This document shows, piece by piece, positions 1-9,969 of a stretch of 64,000 nt of DNA. Location of the stretch: assembly GCA_021234155.1 (NCBI GenBank), contig JAJEKV010000058.1, positions 8,118,992 through 8,182,991 of the forward strand, in the 5' to 3' direction. The stretch comes from Isoetes taiwanensis (Eukaryota; Streptophyta; Lycopodiopsida; Isoetales; Isoetaceae). Numbering within the stretch: position 1 is the stretch's first letter; every line of letters starts with the position of its first letter. Both the position numbers and the translations under genes were made by a program. The notes beneath the pieces were generated by a model, which searched no databases, was not told the origin of the DNA, and saw only the letters and a list, made by a program, of their open reading frames with translations.

Positions 1-17
1 TCAAAAGGATCAGCCCC

Positions 18-329
18 ATGCATTATTTGCCTGCACATTTTGCACTTGCTATGGAGCGTTGTTTTTTCAAAAGACCAAGCCTGGATCTTGCAACTTTTGC
101 CCGTAATGTTATCCACCATCTTCACAGATGCCAAGTCAGAATTGCAGCAGGTTTGACAGATGCCGAATTTGTTAAGATTGAGTCTGAGTTTGGATTTGTT
201 TTTCCTCCTGATTTGAGAGCAATTCTTCATCATGATCTTCCTGTTGATTCTGGCTTTCCCAACTGGAGGTCTCACGATTCAGACTATTTGAGAAAAATCT
301 TCAATCGATACAAGTTGCTGGTGACATAG
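18..329 (+). pseudogene. SMI1/KNR4-like plant protein fragment
   Basis: The 103-residue reading contains AEFVKIESEFGFVFPPDLRAIL followed by GFPNWRS. This matches the pattern of plant SMI1/KNR4-like proteins, which carry an E-x-E-F-G-F-x-F-P-P-D-L-R-A-I/V-L block and then a G-F-P-x-W-R-S block. The family is cytosolic or nuclear and poorly characterised in plants. The N-terminal part before the domain is short and the reading stops just after the domain, so this is a fragment, not a full gene. A different frame stays open past 329 for about 60 bases. It may be an exon captured by the surrounding CACTA element. Identity is from remembered motif similarity only. Confidence 0.5.
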
Positions 330-371
330 ATGGAGAGAGTCACACTGACCCAAATGATGCTCTATTAGTTC

Positions 372-536
372 CCTTGTTGCTTCTGCAAACGTGTGGCAGA
401 TAGTTCTTTAGAAGCATTAAGCCAGTGCAGCCATTTAGAAACTCTCATCTTGAGCAACTGCACTGCAATAAGTGACAAGGGCTTGTCATTTCTATCAGAT
501 GCTGCCACAGCTTGCTTTAGCACAGACTTGTTTTAG
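372..536 (+). pseudogene. Leucine-rich-repeat scrap of F-box/LRR type
   Basis: The frame reads RVADSSLEALSQCSHLETL, then ILSNCTAISDKGLSFLS, then a stop at 534-536. The spacing of C-x-x-L-E-x-L-x-L-S-x-C-x-x-I-S-D-x-G-L is that of cysteine-containing LRRs found in plant F-box/LRR (AMN1, FBL-type) proteins. Fewer than two repeats survive, with no start codon. It sits 43 bp after the SMI1/KNR4-like scrap, so the two may have been captured together or may come from different donors. Confidence 0.4.
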
Positions 537-610
537 TCTGAGGGAAGTGAATGTGATAAGATAAGATAAGAAAATGCATTGCTAATTATGTCATTCCTTT
601 GCTTTTGTAG

Positions 611-2695
611 ATTAAAGGAGAGTCGTATCTCAACCAGCTCTTACACCATTCCATAAGCAGAAACTTCAAAACAAGGAGCCAAAAGAAAAAGAAAATCTGC
701 AGGCTCCATCACTATAAACAGGAACGTGGTATTGAGAGAATCATCATCTAGCGAGGATGATGAATCTGGCAGTGAAGATTTTCACTCATCTGATATAGAA
801 AAGGAAAAAGAAACTATTGAGGTTGACTTGTCGTACAATGTACAATTTAGAAAATTATCAAATTCTGAGGTATGTAATTAATGGACTTGTCCTTTAGTTC
901 TGTTCACTTTTATCCCTATTTGAAATGTTTGGAAGATAAATTTTGCATGATCTGCTAGCTAGTCATGCGTCCTCATTGGGGCTGCTCCTCCTATTCTATG
1001 AAAGTTGCTGAATATTTTTGCATTCATTAACCAATCTTGGCTGAACTGATGTAGTACAGGAGTTCCGAGAGAATCACCTATATTATTAGCACCATTAGCT
1101 TGAGAAGCAGCAACAGTAGTATCTATCATCTGAGTAATGGAACTGGCGGTCTGAATTTTTTGCTGCAAAAGATGGCATTTCTACATTTGAGCCAAGATTT
1201 CTAAGCTGAGTTGAGCTGGACTTCCTCCTTTAAACAATAACAAAATTATCTTCCACAGATAATCCCTCAAGACACAAGGCCAAGCAAAAAGAACTTGCGC
1301 CGTCCTCCACTTCTGGAATTCAATTTTGATCAACACTATAGCGAAACTTGGTACCGATCTAGCATTTCTGAAATTTGTATTTTGGCACAAGGCGATGCAA
1401 CCGCCCCAAAACTGGTTTACATGGCAAAGCTCGGTGCCAAAATTGCATCCACAAAACTTCATATGTTTCGAACGTCCAGTTTGCTTTTATATTCTAATTT
1501 TCTTCTAATTGCTTATCACTAACGCTTGTATCCGCAACTCAAAATCAGGTATGTTTTTACAAAGGTGATCTATTAAGAGATGATGCAGGGAAAGAATTCG
1601 AACAAAAGGCATCAGATGCCATGAAGACTTATTGTAGGGATGTTGATAAACATTTTAAAGAGATTAAGCCTCGTCACATCCGTAAGACCTTGAAATATAT
1701 TCACAAAGCAATTTGGAGATGGACTTAGTGAGATGGACATTATAAGGTTTTTGAAGAAAAGATGGAGACATTGGAGGTTAGAATTAGATACTTTTATTTT
1801 GCTAGTTGTAATTCTATGAAAAATCTTTGTTGTGTTTGACGTGAACTTGTTTAGGGACAACCTCCGAAGACATGTTCGCGCTGGTAATGGAACAAAACCA
1901 ATGCACGTAGACGAGGAGTCATGGAAGAGATTTGTAGAATCATGTGGACAGAATTATCAGCGTCAAAAGCATGCTGCTTCCAAACGTAAAATCCAACCGC
2001 GCACAGGTTCTGGAGGTCTAATGTCGCTGAAAACTAAGTTTGTAAGTTAATTGATTAATCTCTTTTTTAGTTGTACTTTTGTTTTTCTATTTCAATGCTT
2101 GTTTTATCATATTCATTCATGTTAAACAAATGTAATGCAGTTTCAAGATTGGGGCTCGATGCCTACAGATGACATGGTGAAGGAAATTCTAGAAAAAGGT
2201 GGATATGAGATCTTTAAGAAGAAAATGATTTCTAAAGGGTTTGTGCCAAAAAAGGTTCGTTTGTTTTATATTTTTCTTTTATCAAAGCCTATGTTTACAA
2301 GATCTTAAATGTTCATGCATTTTTATTGTAGCACAAAGCTATGGATTACATCAAGGGGGCAAGTCCAGGTGTCATATTTAAAGTGAAATCAAAGAAGGGC
2401 AAAGAACCATTGACTGTAAGTTTCTATGTTTGTTTATATTTCAATACTATGTGTTCTTACACTTTGTTTTTATATTTTTGTGAAATGAAGAATATATGTT
2501 ATATCGATGACTCTGAGGAGGTAAGAGGGTGCATTTGTATTGTTTACTATTGTTTAATATTCAATTTATTGGAAGGTCTGATACCATTTTTATATGTGTA
2601 ACTAAAAGGACAATGAAAGTGGCAATGGAGGGTGCGAAAACAATGTAGACAATGAAAAAACTGATGGAGGTGAACCAACAAATGCAAAGGATTGA
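611..2695 (+). pseudogene. Seven-exon CACTA-associated gene, Ptta/En/Spm transposase-like
   Basis: Seven exon candidates with good GT-AG borders can be read: 611 (or 661)-869, 1549-1776, 1855-2041, 2141-2254, 2332-2415, 2491-2520 and 2609-2695, ending in TGA. The last five join in frame. Exon 1 is acidic (SSSSEDDESGSED). Exon 2 includes KHFKEIKPRHIRKTLKYIHK. Exon 3 includes the block ESWKRFVESCGQNYQRQKHA and later TGSGG, resembling the plant Ptta/En/Spm domain (W..F........N+.+.....TGGS). Two adjacent in-frame stops at 1726-1731 in exon 2 and a phase mismatch between exons 2 and 3 argue for a broken copy. The tail is Asn/Glu/Gly rich. It lies 720 bp inside the CACTA terminus, so it is probably the element's second (TNPA-like) gene. 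No catalytic TNPD-like gene is seen in the window. Confidence 0.55.
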
Positions 2696-2818
2696 ATTAT
2701 CATAGTCTATAAATTGTTGGAAATGCTGGAAATGCGAGAACTTATTGTTTTTATTTCAAAACCTTTTGGAACTCTTGATTATAAGAGAATATGATGTGCT
2801 GTAATTTTGTTGTCAATC

Positions 2819-2824
2819 AATAAA
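2819..2824 (+). promoter_or_regulatory. AATAAA polyadenylation signal of the CACTA gene
   Basis: AATAAA lies 124 bp after the stop codon of the seven-exon gene in AT-rich DNA, a usual distance for a plant 3' UTR. Confidence 0.4.
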
Positions 2825-3149
2825 TCTTTTCACTTTAACTTTCCTTTATGTCCTTATTACAAATATTTATTTATAATTCACCATTGTAATATGGATATGT
2901 ATGAAAGAATGGAGTTACCCGCTCAACACTATTAGCAAAACTTCTTGGTTGGTAAAGCGGTTATTTTTTTGCTGCAATATTATTTGTACTTGTGTTGTAA
3001 AGCCATTTTATTCTTTGACACAAGAAAACTATTGGTTTTTCATCTTTTTGATACAACGTTTATTATTCGTCATCTTATAATTGATGAAAATTTAGATATT
3101 GTTTTGCCATAGATTTGGTGTAATGTAGTTCTTAGTTATGGTTTATTTT

Positions 3150-3415
3150 TGTCACAACTTTGTTAAAATATTGCCAAACCTTTGATGTTACTTCTACACA
3201 AGCTTGTCACAATCGTGGTAGAAAATACTTTTTGTGACAAAAATTGGAGCCACAATCTTGACACAATGGCTGTCACTATTGTGTCAACTTTGTGACCAAT
3301 GATCACGACAAGTGTAGTTCCAAGATTGTGACAAGAAGTGCCATTTAACATGTTATGCTTGTGTCAACAAAGTTGACGTTATACCTGACACTATTGGTAC
3401 TATCCTCTTGTAGTG
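3150..3415. repeat. CACTA subterminal repeats and right terminus
   Basis: At least eight copies of TTGTGACA, TTGTCACAA, TTGTGTCAACTTTG or their complements occur in both orientations here. The terminus CTTGTAGTG is at 3407-3415. In CACTA elements such subterminal motifs are the binding sites of the TNPA-type protein. Confidence 0.6.
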
Positions 3416-3418
3416 GCA

Positions 3419-4673
3419 TTGCTGGGCATACGTTGGAGGTCTGTAAATGTTTTGGGCGCAATGAGAAAAGCATGAGTAATAACGATGTCTAGCATTGTTG
3501 GGCTTTACTTGGAGATATGCATATGAAACACATGCATGCACCTACCGATTACATTGCACACACCTAAAACTGCAATGAACCTAAACCTTAAGTCTAGCAT
3601 GGAATCTTGCCGTGCTATAGCATCAAATTTCGACCAATGCATCACTTTGGTGAAGACACGTACTGTCAAAAAAAAAAAAAATCGAGGTGAAAAATAAGGA
3701 ATTCTTTCTTTTACTGGATCGTGCTAAGAAAATTTTATACGAAAGATGCAGCATGATCAAAATAAAAAATTCTTTCTTTCAAATTCAATCATTCTAAGAA
3801 AAGCCTGAATGGATGATGCAACGTGATCATACATAGGTTGCATGTTGTGGCATACATAGGTTGTGTGTCAATATTGTCTTTTGGTTTATGTAGGATCATG
3901 TATCAATCAATGCCTTTGCCCAAATGTAGAGCATAGACAGTTAGTTATCTACGTCGAATGCAGGATGTCTTTTTATTTCAAGTCATTTTTCCATTTATGT
4001 TATGTAACATGGAGACTTACAACACCTAGTAGTTGTTTGTGTGTATTTATATCACAGCTTTGGGTTGTGAGTGAGGAAATTGTAAGGGAAATTTGCTCTC
4101 ATTTTATTTGGTATTACTTCAATAACTATTCATTTTTTGTAAGCTCGCTTTCTTGCATTTGACTACTATGCATTCATCATTCTAAAACAGTTGGGATGAT
4201 AGAAGAGGTAGGCATTGTAAGCTTCTCATAAGCCTTTTCGCAAAGCATTGTGATGTGTGTAAAGATACATAGCTAAGCATCAGTAATAACTTTGGATCAG
4301 CTGGGGCTAGCATTTGAAGCCTCATTTCCAAGACACAAGCATTTTCTTCTACCAAACTACACTTCAATGTGATTTTGCAATATAAAAGCTATTTTAGTAT
4401 ATACAACATTACACAGTAAAACAAAGATTGAGCCAAGTGATTCTTCATATGAGTTGGGCTTTCCAACTGTAATAAAGCTTCAAATCATAAATTGTTTGAC
4501 CTAATATTGCATAAACGCAACATTTTCGAATCCATTTCCAAACAATTTTGAATCAATTTCTAGTTGCAGACATAATATTTGTGCGCTCTATTCTACGTGC
4601 TTGCAGTGATGTACCTGAATTCTTATGTCACCTGTACGAAGTAATAAGTTTAGAAAATGCATGAAGATTTACA
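3419..4673. other. AT-rich DNA without recognisable gene
   Basis: Open frames here are short and show no family motif or convincing splice pattern. A poly-A tract lies near 3668. A minus-strand frame at 4182-4367 (LEMRLQMLAPADPKLLL) has a protein-like look but no recognised motif. Confidence 0.4.
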
Positions 4674-4765
4674 TAGTGGTAAAGAGAGTATATCCAGGAG
4701 ACCAAATGTCAGTTATTTCATTCATGCGTGCAAGAGTTCAGGTGCTTTGTATGGTTCTAAAAACT
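4674..4765 (-). pseudogene. Ser/Thr protein kinase exon scrap (APE to subdomain IX)
   Basis: On the minus strand one frame reads PYKAPELLHA. After a one-base shift another reads NEITDIWSPGYTLFTTM. These are the subdomain VIII APE motif (Y-K/R-A-P-E-L) and the subdomain IX D-x-W-S-x-G block of eukaryotic protein kinases. The spacing resembles STK16/NAK-like kinases, where a T-D-x-W-S-L-G-C block follows YRAPEL closely. A frameshift separates the blocks, and the canonical Gly-Cys after W-S is Gly-Tyr. No N-lobe or catalytic-loop HRD exon was recognised nearby, so this is a relic. Confidence 0.45.
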
Positions 4766-5329
4766 GCTGGGTGGCTCATTCTCGCAAGGTAATACATTAT
4801 TAAAACCATGACATAATACTGCAATCTAGCCCATGTCTTTCAAATCTCCCTATGTTTCTATTTAGTCTGAGCCAAGCTCATAATTTGGTCAGATGCAAAA
4901 GACCATCCCACCCATTGGACCATTATGTTCAAAAGCATCAACATGAATAGTGGGCCTTTCGCTACTTGAACATGATATTGAAACATTGTAATTATAAGTC
5001 AGGTCTGCAACCTTTTAACCAGTTAATTACCTTTATCTTGCCTAACCTGACTTACAAAACCAACATAGATGGAAGTTCATAAATACAGTTCTACCAAGAT
5101 GTGACTCAGCCATCAGACTTGTAGAAATCCAAATTTTTAATTTCCATCAATGTTCTGAATTGCTACCTCACTGTCACTTTTTTTTTATTTGGATCAAGTC
5201 ACTGAAGACCTTTGCACCCCCCTAAACAAAGTTGTGTTGAAGCATTCTTCAAAATTTGAACAGTTTCTAACAAAAGATTAATTGAGACTGGGAATTTGAC
5301 AATACCTTTGAGAATGCAAAATGTAATTA

Positions 5330-5524
<195 letters not shown>

Positions 5525-5585
5525 TCATCAGGGAGCTAATGATGAAAGATACCAAATGAAGTTGAAAATGCATTTTACGACAAAG

Positions 5586-6150
5586 ATGCCACCTTGGCGT
5601 GGCATGTTTGAGCCACCTTGGCATGTTTTAGTCTAGGTGGCATGTTTGAGCCACCTTGGCATGTTGGAGCCTAGGTGGTATGTTGGAGCCCACATGGCAC
5701 GTTTGGGCCACCCTGAAATGTTGGAGCCCAGGTGGCATGTTGGAGCCCGCATGGCATGTTTGAGCCACCTTGGCATGTTGAAGCCTAGGTGGCATGTTGG
5801 AGCCTAGGTGGCATGCTGGAGCCTAGGTGGCATGCCTTGACATGTTTGAGCCACCTTGGCATGTTTGAGCCTAGGTGGCACGTTGGAGCCTAGGTGGCAT
5901 GTTAGAGCCTGCATGACATGTTTGAGCCACCTTGGCATGTTGGAGCCTAGGTGGCATGTTGGAGCCCCCTTGGCATGTTTGAGCCAACTTTGCATGTTTT
6001 AGCCTAGGTGGCATGTTGGAGTCTAGGAGGCATGTTGGAGCCACCTTGGCATATTGGAGCCCTTGTGGCATGTTTGAGCCACCTTGGCATGTTGGAGACC
6101 ACACGGCATGTTCGAGCCATCTTGGCATGTTTGCGCCACCATGGCATATG
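5586..6150. repeat. 19-bp minisatellite, about 29 copies
   Basis: A 19-bp unit of type GAGCCTAGGTGGCATGTTG is repeated head to tail with variants (GAGCCACCTTGGCATGTTT and others). Because 19 is not a multiple of 3, all frames stay open for long stretches and give artificial repetitive proteins (MPRWLKHA, CHLGSNMP); none is a real gene. The variants TAGGTGG and CACCTTGG are near-complementary, so single strands could pair between units. Confidence 0.9.
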
Positions 6151-6241
6151 CAGGATATGAAAACCTAGTCTGGTAAGTCTTATTCCAGAATACAGTTGCT
6201 TTGTACTTTGTTTTCACTTTCTACTCCTTTGTTTTCAACAC

Positions 6242-6846
6242 TGTCGCCTGCCAGAATTTTTTGAACGTCTTAGAGTTTCCAGCGGTCTTACAGAAACTGC
6301 AGGACCCAAGTGCACAAGGCAGGATAGTAAATCACTTTCAGAAACTACAATAGCTCATCAACCATCTCCTGGACACGTTCTTGCGTCCAAGAGATTGGGT
6401 CCAGGACATGGCTCTGGTACTACCATTGCTTGTGCACTTAAGAAGGGCCGCAACTGTATAGCCATGGACATTGACAAGGAGGCTGTGAATTTTGTGGGAA
6501 TGAGATTGGCTGCCTTACTTACTTTACCAGATGAAAATCAAGAGTTAGGGGCCAAGTCTTCATCTAATTATGCTAAGCTAACGTCCTCAGAGATACAACC
6601 CCATTCACAAGCTCACTAGACGACAAGGCCACTTTTGCAGAGCTGAAAGAAGTAGCTCTAGCTACTATTCCAGAGGACAAGGAAGAAGCAAAAGGTGATA
6701 CGTCTCCAATAAAGGAGCAGACAGCAGAGAAAGATAGTGCTGAGACAAGCAAAAAAAATGATGAGGATTATGAAATAGATCTTTTACCTTTTCATGCTAA
6801 ATTATTTATTATTTCCTACAATGTACTGCCAATATTGATGTATTGA
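6242..6846 (+). pseudogene. DNA methylase (N4/N6 type)-like relic, frameshifted
   Basis: An open frame upstream of 6395 leads into GHGSGTTIACALKKGRN followed by CIAMDIDKEAV and RLAALL. This follows the G-x-G-T-T...A-A-x-x-x-x-R/G-R-x-x-I-G-x-(E/D)-x-D pattern of the SAM-binding motif I region in beta-class N4-cytosine/N6-adenine DNA methyltransferases. The frame closes at 6619. An acidic tail (ATFAELKEVALATIPEDKEEA and on) continues in another frame to TGA at 6844-6846, so one frameshift lies near 6600. The catalytic (D/N/S)PP(Y/W) motif is not visible, so at most the C-terminal part survives. Functional DN4MT-type genes are known from Marchantia; this copy looks dead. An alternative is a distant SAM-dependent protein of a mobile element. 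Confidence 0.5.
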
Positions 6847-6959
6847 GTTTTATTTAAAAATTAATATTATTCTTTCTTTCCTATTTGGGTTTTCTTTTTG
6901 TCTTAATTTCAGTCTTTTCAATTTCATGTCTAAATTTTGCCTCTTTTTTTTTTATTTTC

Positions 6960-7127
6960 TTTCCACAAATACAAAGTTGTCACCTAATCATGAATGCAAG
7001 GGAAAAAAAAACCCAATCTCTTGAAATTCTCAACAACTTTCAAAAAAGGATAATTTCATAAACGTGGTGTTTTTTAAAAGGGAATCTTCGAAACGGGAGT
7101 GCTGCAACACTTCCGTTTAATTTGCAA
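6960..7127 (-). repeat. Solo terminus of the AAACGGGAG TIR element family
   Basis: This stretch aligns with the right end of the element at 36773-40493. It shares TTGAAATTCTCAA, a TTTAAA-GGGAATC block, the hairpin AAACGGGAGTG/CACTTCCGTTT (7091-7118, one mismatch) and the end TTTAATTTGCAA at 7127. Similarity stops right after TTGCAAC, marking the element border. No partner terminus was found nearby, so it is a truncated relic. Confidence 0.6.
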
Positions 7128-8228
7128 CAATGTTGGCCCCCACTAGGAATAGAATAAAGTAGAGTAGATTTAACGTCCACGAAGACCAAGAGGCCATGGG
7201 ACCCACACAATGGCCTAGTACAACCATTACTATTAGGATTAAAAAACCCCTACCTCAAAAGTTTTTCATGGAAAAACCTTTGCAGTAATGAAGTAAAAGT
7301 AGGAAGAAGTAAAAGTCGCATTGTGTTTCCATCATGATCTTGGGGTTTGGAGCTACAGCCTCAACTTGTCTTGGTCAAGAGTAGGCAAGGCCACATGTGA
7401 CAAAATATGCGGTGGCCCTCCAACCCCACAACAACAATTGAAGAGAGGGCCTGCTTTGTCGGACCTGTTCTGAAAAATTATGGAGGCCGCTGGTGCAAGA
7501 CTTTAGACTGATCTCTGTTCCTAGATGGAGGAATCCACCTCCGATTCTCCAGTTAAAGCATGCCATGGTGGGATCCCACAACCATCTCCATCAACCACCA
7601 ACTTCTATTTTTTATTTTTTTTTATTTTTCCTTTCATGTAGACATTCCCTTTACTTCTATTGATAAAGACAAGAGGGTATAGCTGGCTGATATGAGTACT
7701 CGTACATTTTAATATAGTAACTCTTTCAGGTTTTAATGTGTTTCAACACTTTCTTTTATTATATGTAATGACTACTTATGTTATAACAAAGTGTTTAAGT
7801 TTTGAGATATACAATCGTCTTCATCTTTAGATTGCATTTTATTCTATTATATCTGTTGTAACAAATGTAAATTGCATTTATTCTATTATATCTGTTGTAA
7901 CAAATATTAATTGGACTTTATTCTATTACGTCTATTGTAACAAATGTTAATGAAGATAGATAGACTATATCTAAACTGTTCTTCTGATTAAATAACTAAT
8001 GTTGTGGCTTATTAGCAATTAGCACCCTCAAGATTTTTATAGGATGGTAAGGACCACCTCTAGAATTATTTTGTCTTCATAATTGTGGGACCGATGCTCA
8101 TCGAATTGAATTGAAGTACTTATCTTTTCAATTTTAGCACGGCACATCACGCAATTAGGACAAGACCGCTTGCTATTTTTGACTTAGTTTGGGTCGTTTG
8201 GGTTATTTTAGACTTAGTTTGGGTCTGA
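7128..8228. other. Non-coding DNA with a 40-bp triplication
   Basis: No supported gene. At 7831-7951 three tandem copies of a ~40-bp unit (ATTGCATTTTATTCTATTAT...CTGTTGTAACAAATG) are present. Confidence 0.5.
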
Positions 8229-9960
8229 AATGGTCCAAGGGCCCACGCTCTTCAAAAAAGTTTGATTTTTTCACATGGCTCTAGCTTATTCAAATGGCCT
8301 CATATATGACATTTTCCAGCATTTCGAGGGGCCCTCGATGGATGACCCCCGATGAATGATGAATAGGTAATAAAAGCACGTCTTTTTACTAAATTGTAGT
8401 TTTATTTAGTAAATTGTTATGGATAACATGTGCCCAATATAAATATGTAGGCCGGTTTTAAAATTTCTGGGCACAGTGATATGAAAAGAGACAAATTTGC
8501 GTCCCTTTTTGTCCATTTCATATTTACTTTGCACTACGAAACAGATTCTTTATGTATTGGCCCTCCCTCTTTCGTCTTTATGCCGAAAGGCCATAATGAA
8601 TGACAGCAAAGGCAACGACTGGATTCCATCGATGGAGATCATACTTAATTTGGTCAAAGAAGATAATAATCTGATTACAACTTCATCCATCGTCCTACAA
8701 AAAGTCTGATTTTTTTTCACATGATGTTCCGAGGATTCTGTCAACGTATTTAAAATACAACCTTATTTAAATGGCCTGAATACAACCTTATTTAAAATGA
8801 CAGCAAAGGCAACGAACTGGTCAAAGAAGATCATAATTTGATTACAGCAGCGTATTTAAATACAAGTCCATATTCATGAAAAGCATCTTTTACATCTATG
8901 CATTCCATGCATCTACGGATATGATTACAGTGCCATATAAAATCTTCCTATACTGTTCACATAGTAAACCAGAGCTTCACATTGTTTCCCCTATTGCCTC
9001 ATCCATGAAGTGCCGAGATCTTCAACATGACAAATAATAAAATAATAAAATCATTGAAATGGTTCAAGGACAAAAATAAAATATGATCAATTCTAGCAAA
9101 AGGCTTTGAGCTATAGTCTCATAGCAGTGGTCACTAATTGTAGTTTAAAAGCACTAAATTGTGAGAATGCTGGACATCTAGGTAATAAAAAGCACGTCTA
9201 TTAAAATTATCTATTTAAAAGCACGTCTATCTAGGTAATAAAAGCCGAACAGACAATACAATACAATAAGAGGATCATACAATACATTGAAATGGTCCAA
9301 GGTTTTAATAAGTTTCCAGCGTTTCAAGGGGCAATGACTGGCAAATGCAAAGGCAACGACTGGCAATGCAAAGGCATTCCATCGATTACAGCCTGTTCAT
9401 TGAAAACAGACAAAATAACAGCTTACCGAACAGATAAGAGCAATAAAATTGATCACAAATTGATCATAAATTGATCACAGTTTGCAATAAAATACATTGA
9501 AATGGTTCAAGGTCCAAGGGCCCTGGCAGGAAACGAACGGCCAAAAAAGATAATAAGTTAATTTATGCTGGGTTCAACATGGAAGATAAAAGATAAATTT
9601 CGGGCTTACGTTGATCAGCATGCACAAAAACCAGCTTACACAAAAAACAGCTTACGGAACAGACAGCTTACTTTCTTGGAAGAAGATCATAAACTGATCG
9701 CAGTCTGCAATAAAATACATTGAAATGGTCCCACGCTCTTCAAAAAGTTTGATTTTTTTTCACATGGCTGTCAGCTGTAGCTTATTCAAATGGCCCCTCT
9801 GACGTGAATGACAGCAAAGGCAACGACTGGCATTCCATCGATCATAATTTGATTACAGCAGAGTTATTTAAATACAAGTTCAAAGAAGATCATAATTTGA
9901 TTACATCAGCGTATTTAAATACAAGTTCATCCATCGTCCTACTTACTGCACTGCACTGCA
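8229..9960. repeat. Reduplicated promoter-type sequence upstream of the LRR-Roc-COR gene
   Basis: Blocks of the region directly upstream of the large gene recur several times. CCACGCTCTTCAAAAA with TTATTCAAATGGCC occurs at 8240-8300 and 9729-9795. AATGACAGCAAAGGCAACGA occurs at 8597, at 9804 and, slightly altered, at 8797. AAAGAAGAT.ATAAT.TGATTACA occurs at 8657, 8824 and 9883. GCGTATTTAAATACAAG occurs at 8849 and 9909. AATACATTGAAATGGT occurs at 9281, 9489 and 9715. The layout suggests repeated local duplication of one promoter and 5' leader, perhaps from lost tandem gene copies. No gene is seen inside. Confidence 0.65.
9912..9921 (+). promoter_or_regulatory. TATA-like element of the LRR-Roc-COR gene
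   Basis: TATTTAAATA lies 49 bp before the ATG at 9970, followed by a short leader with a CTGCACTGCACTGCACT run. It is the proximal copy of the repeated GCGTATTTAAATACAAG block. Confidence 0.45.
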
Positions 9961-9969
9961 CTCATAGCC

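Larger units (their letters stand above)
1..3415. mobile_element. CACTA (En/Spm) transposon, right end; left end outside window
   Basis: The segment ends at 3415 in CTTGTAGTG, the reverse complement of the canonical CACTACAAG terminus of plant CACTA elements. The last ~260 bp are packed with short direct and inverted TTGTGACA/TGTCACAA motifs, typical of CACTA subterminal regions. The gene just inside (611-2695) resembles the plant Ptta/En/Spm transposase-associated domain. No matching left terminus was found, so the element probably starts before the window. GCA (3416-3418) would be the 3-bp target duplication on this side but cannot be verified. Two host-like gene scraps (18-536) lie inside, as in gene-capturing CACTA elements, if the element extends that far left. 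Confidence 0.6.

Noticed and set aside
5804-6217. Repetitive proteins of M-P-R-W-L-K-H-A type on the minus strand
   Set aside because: Translation of the 19-bp minisatellite in rotating frames.
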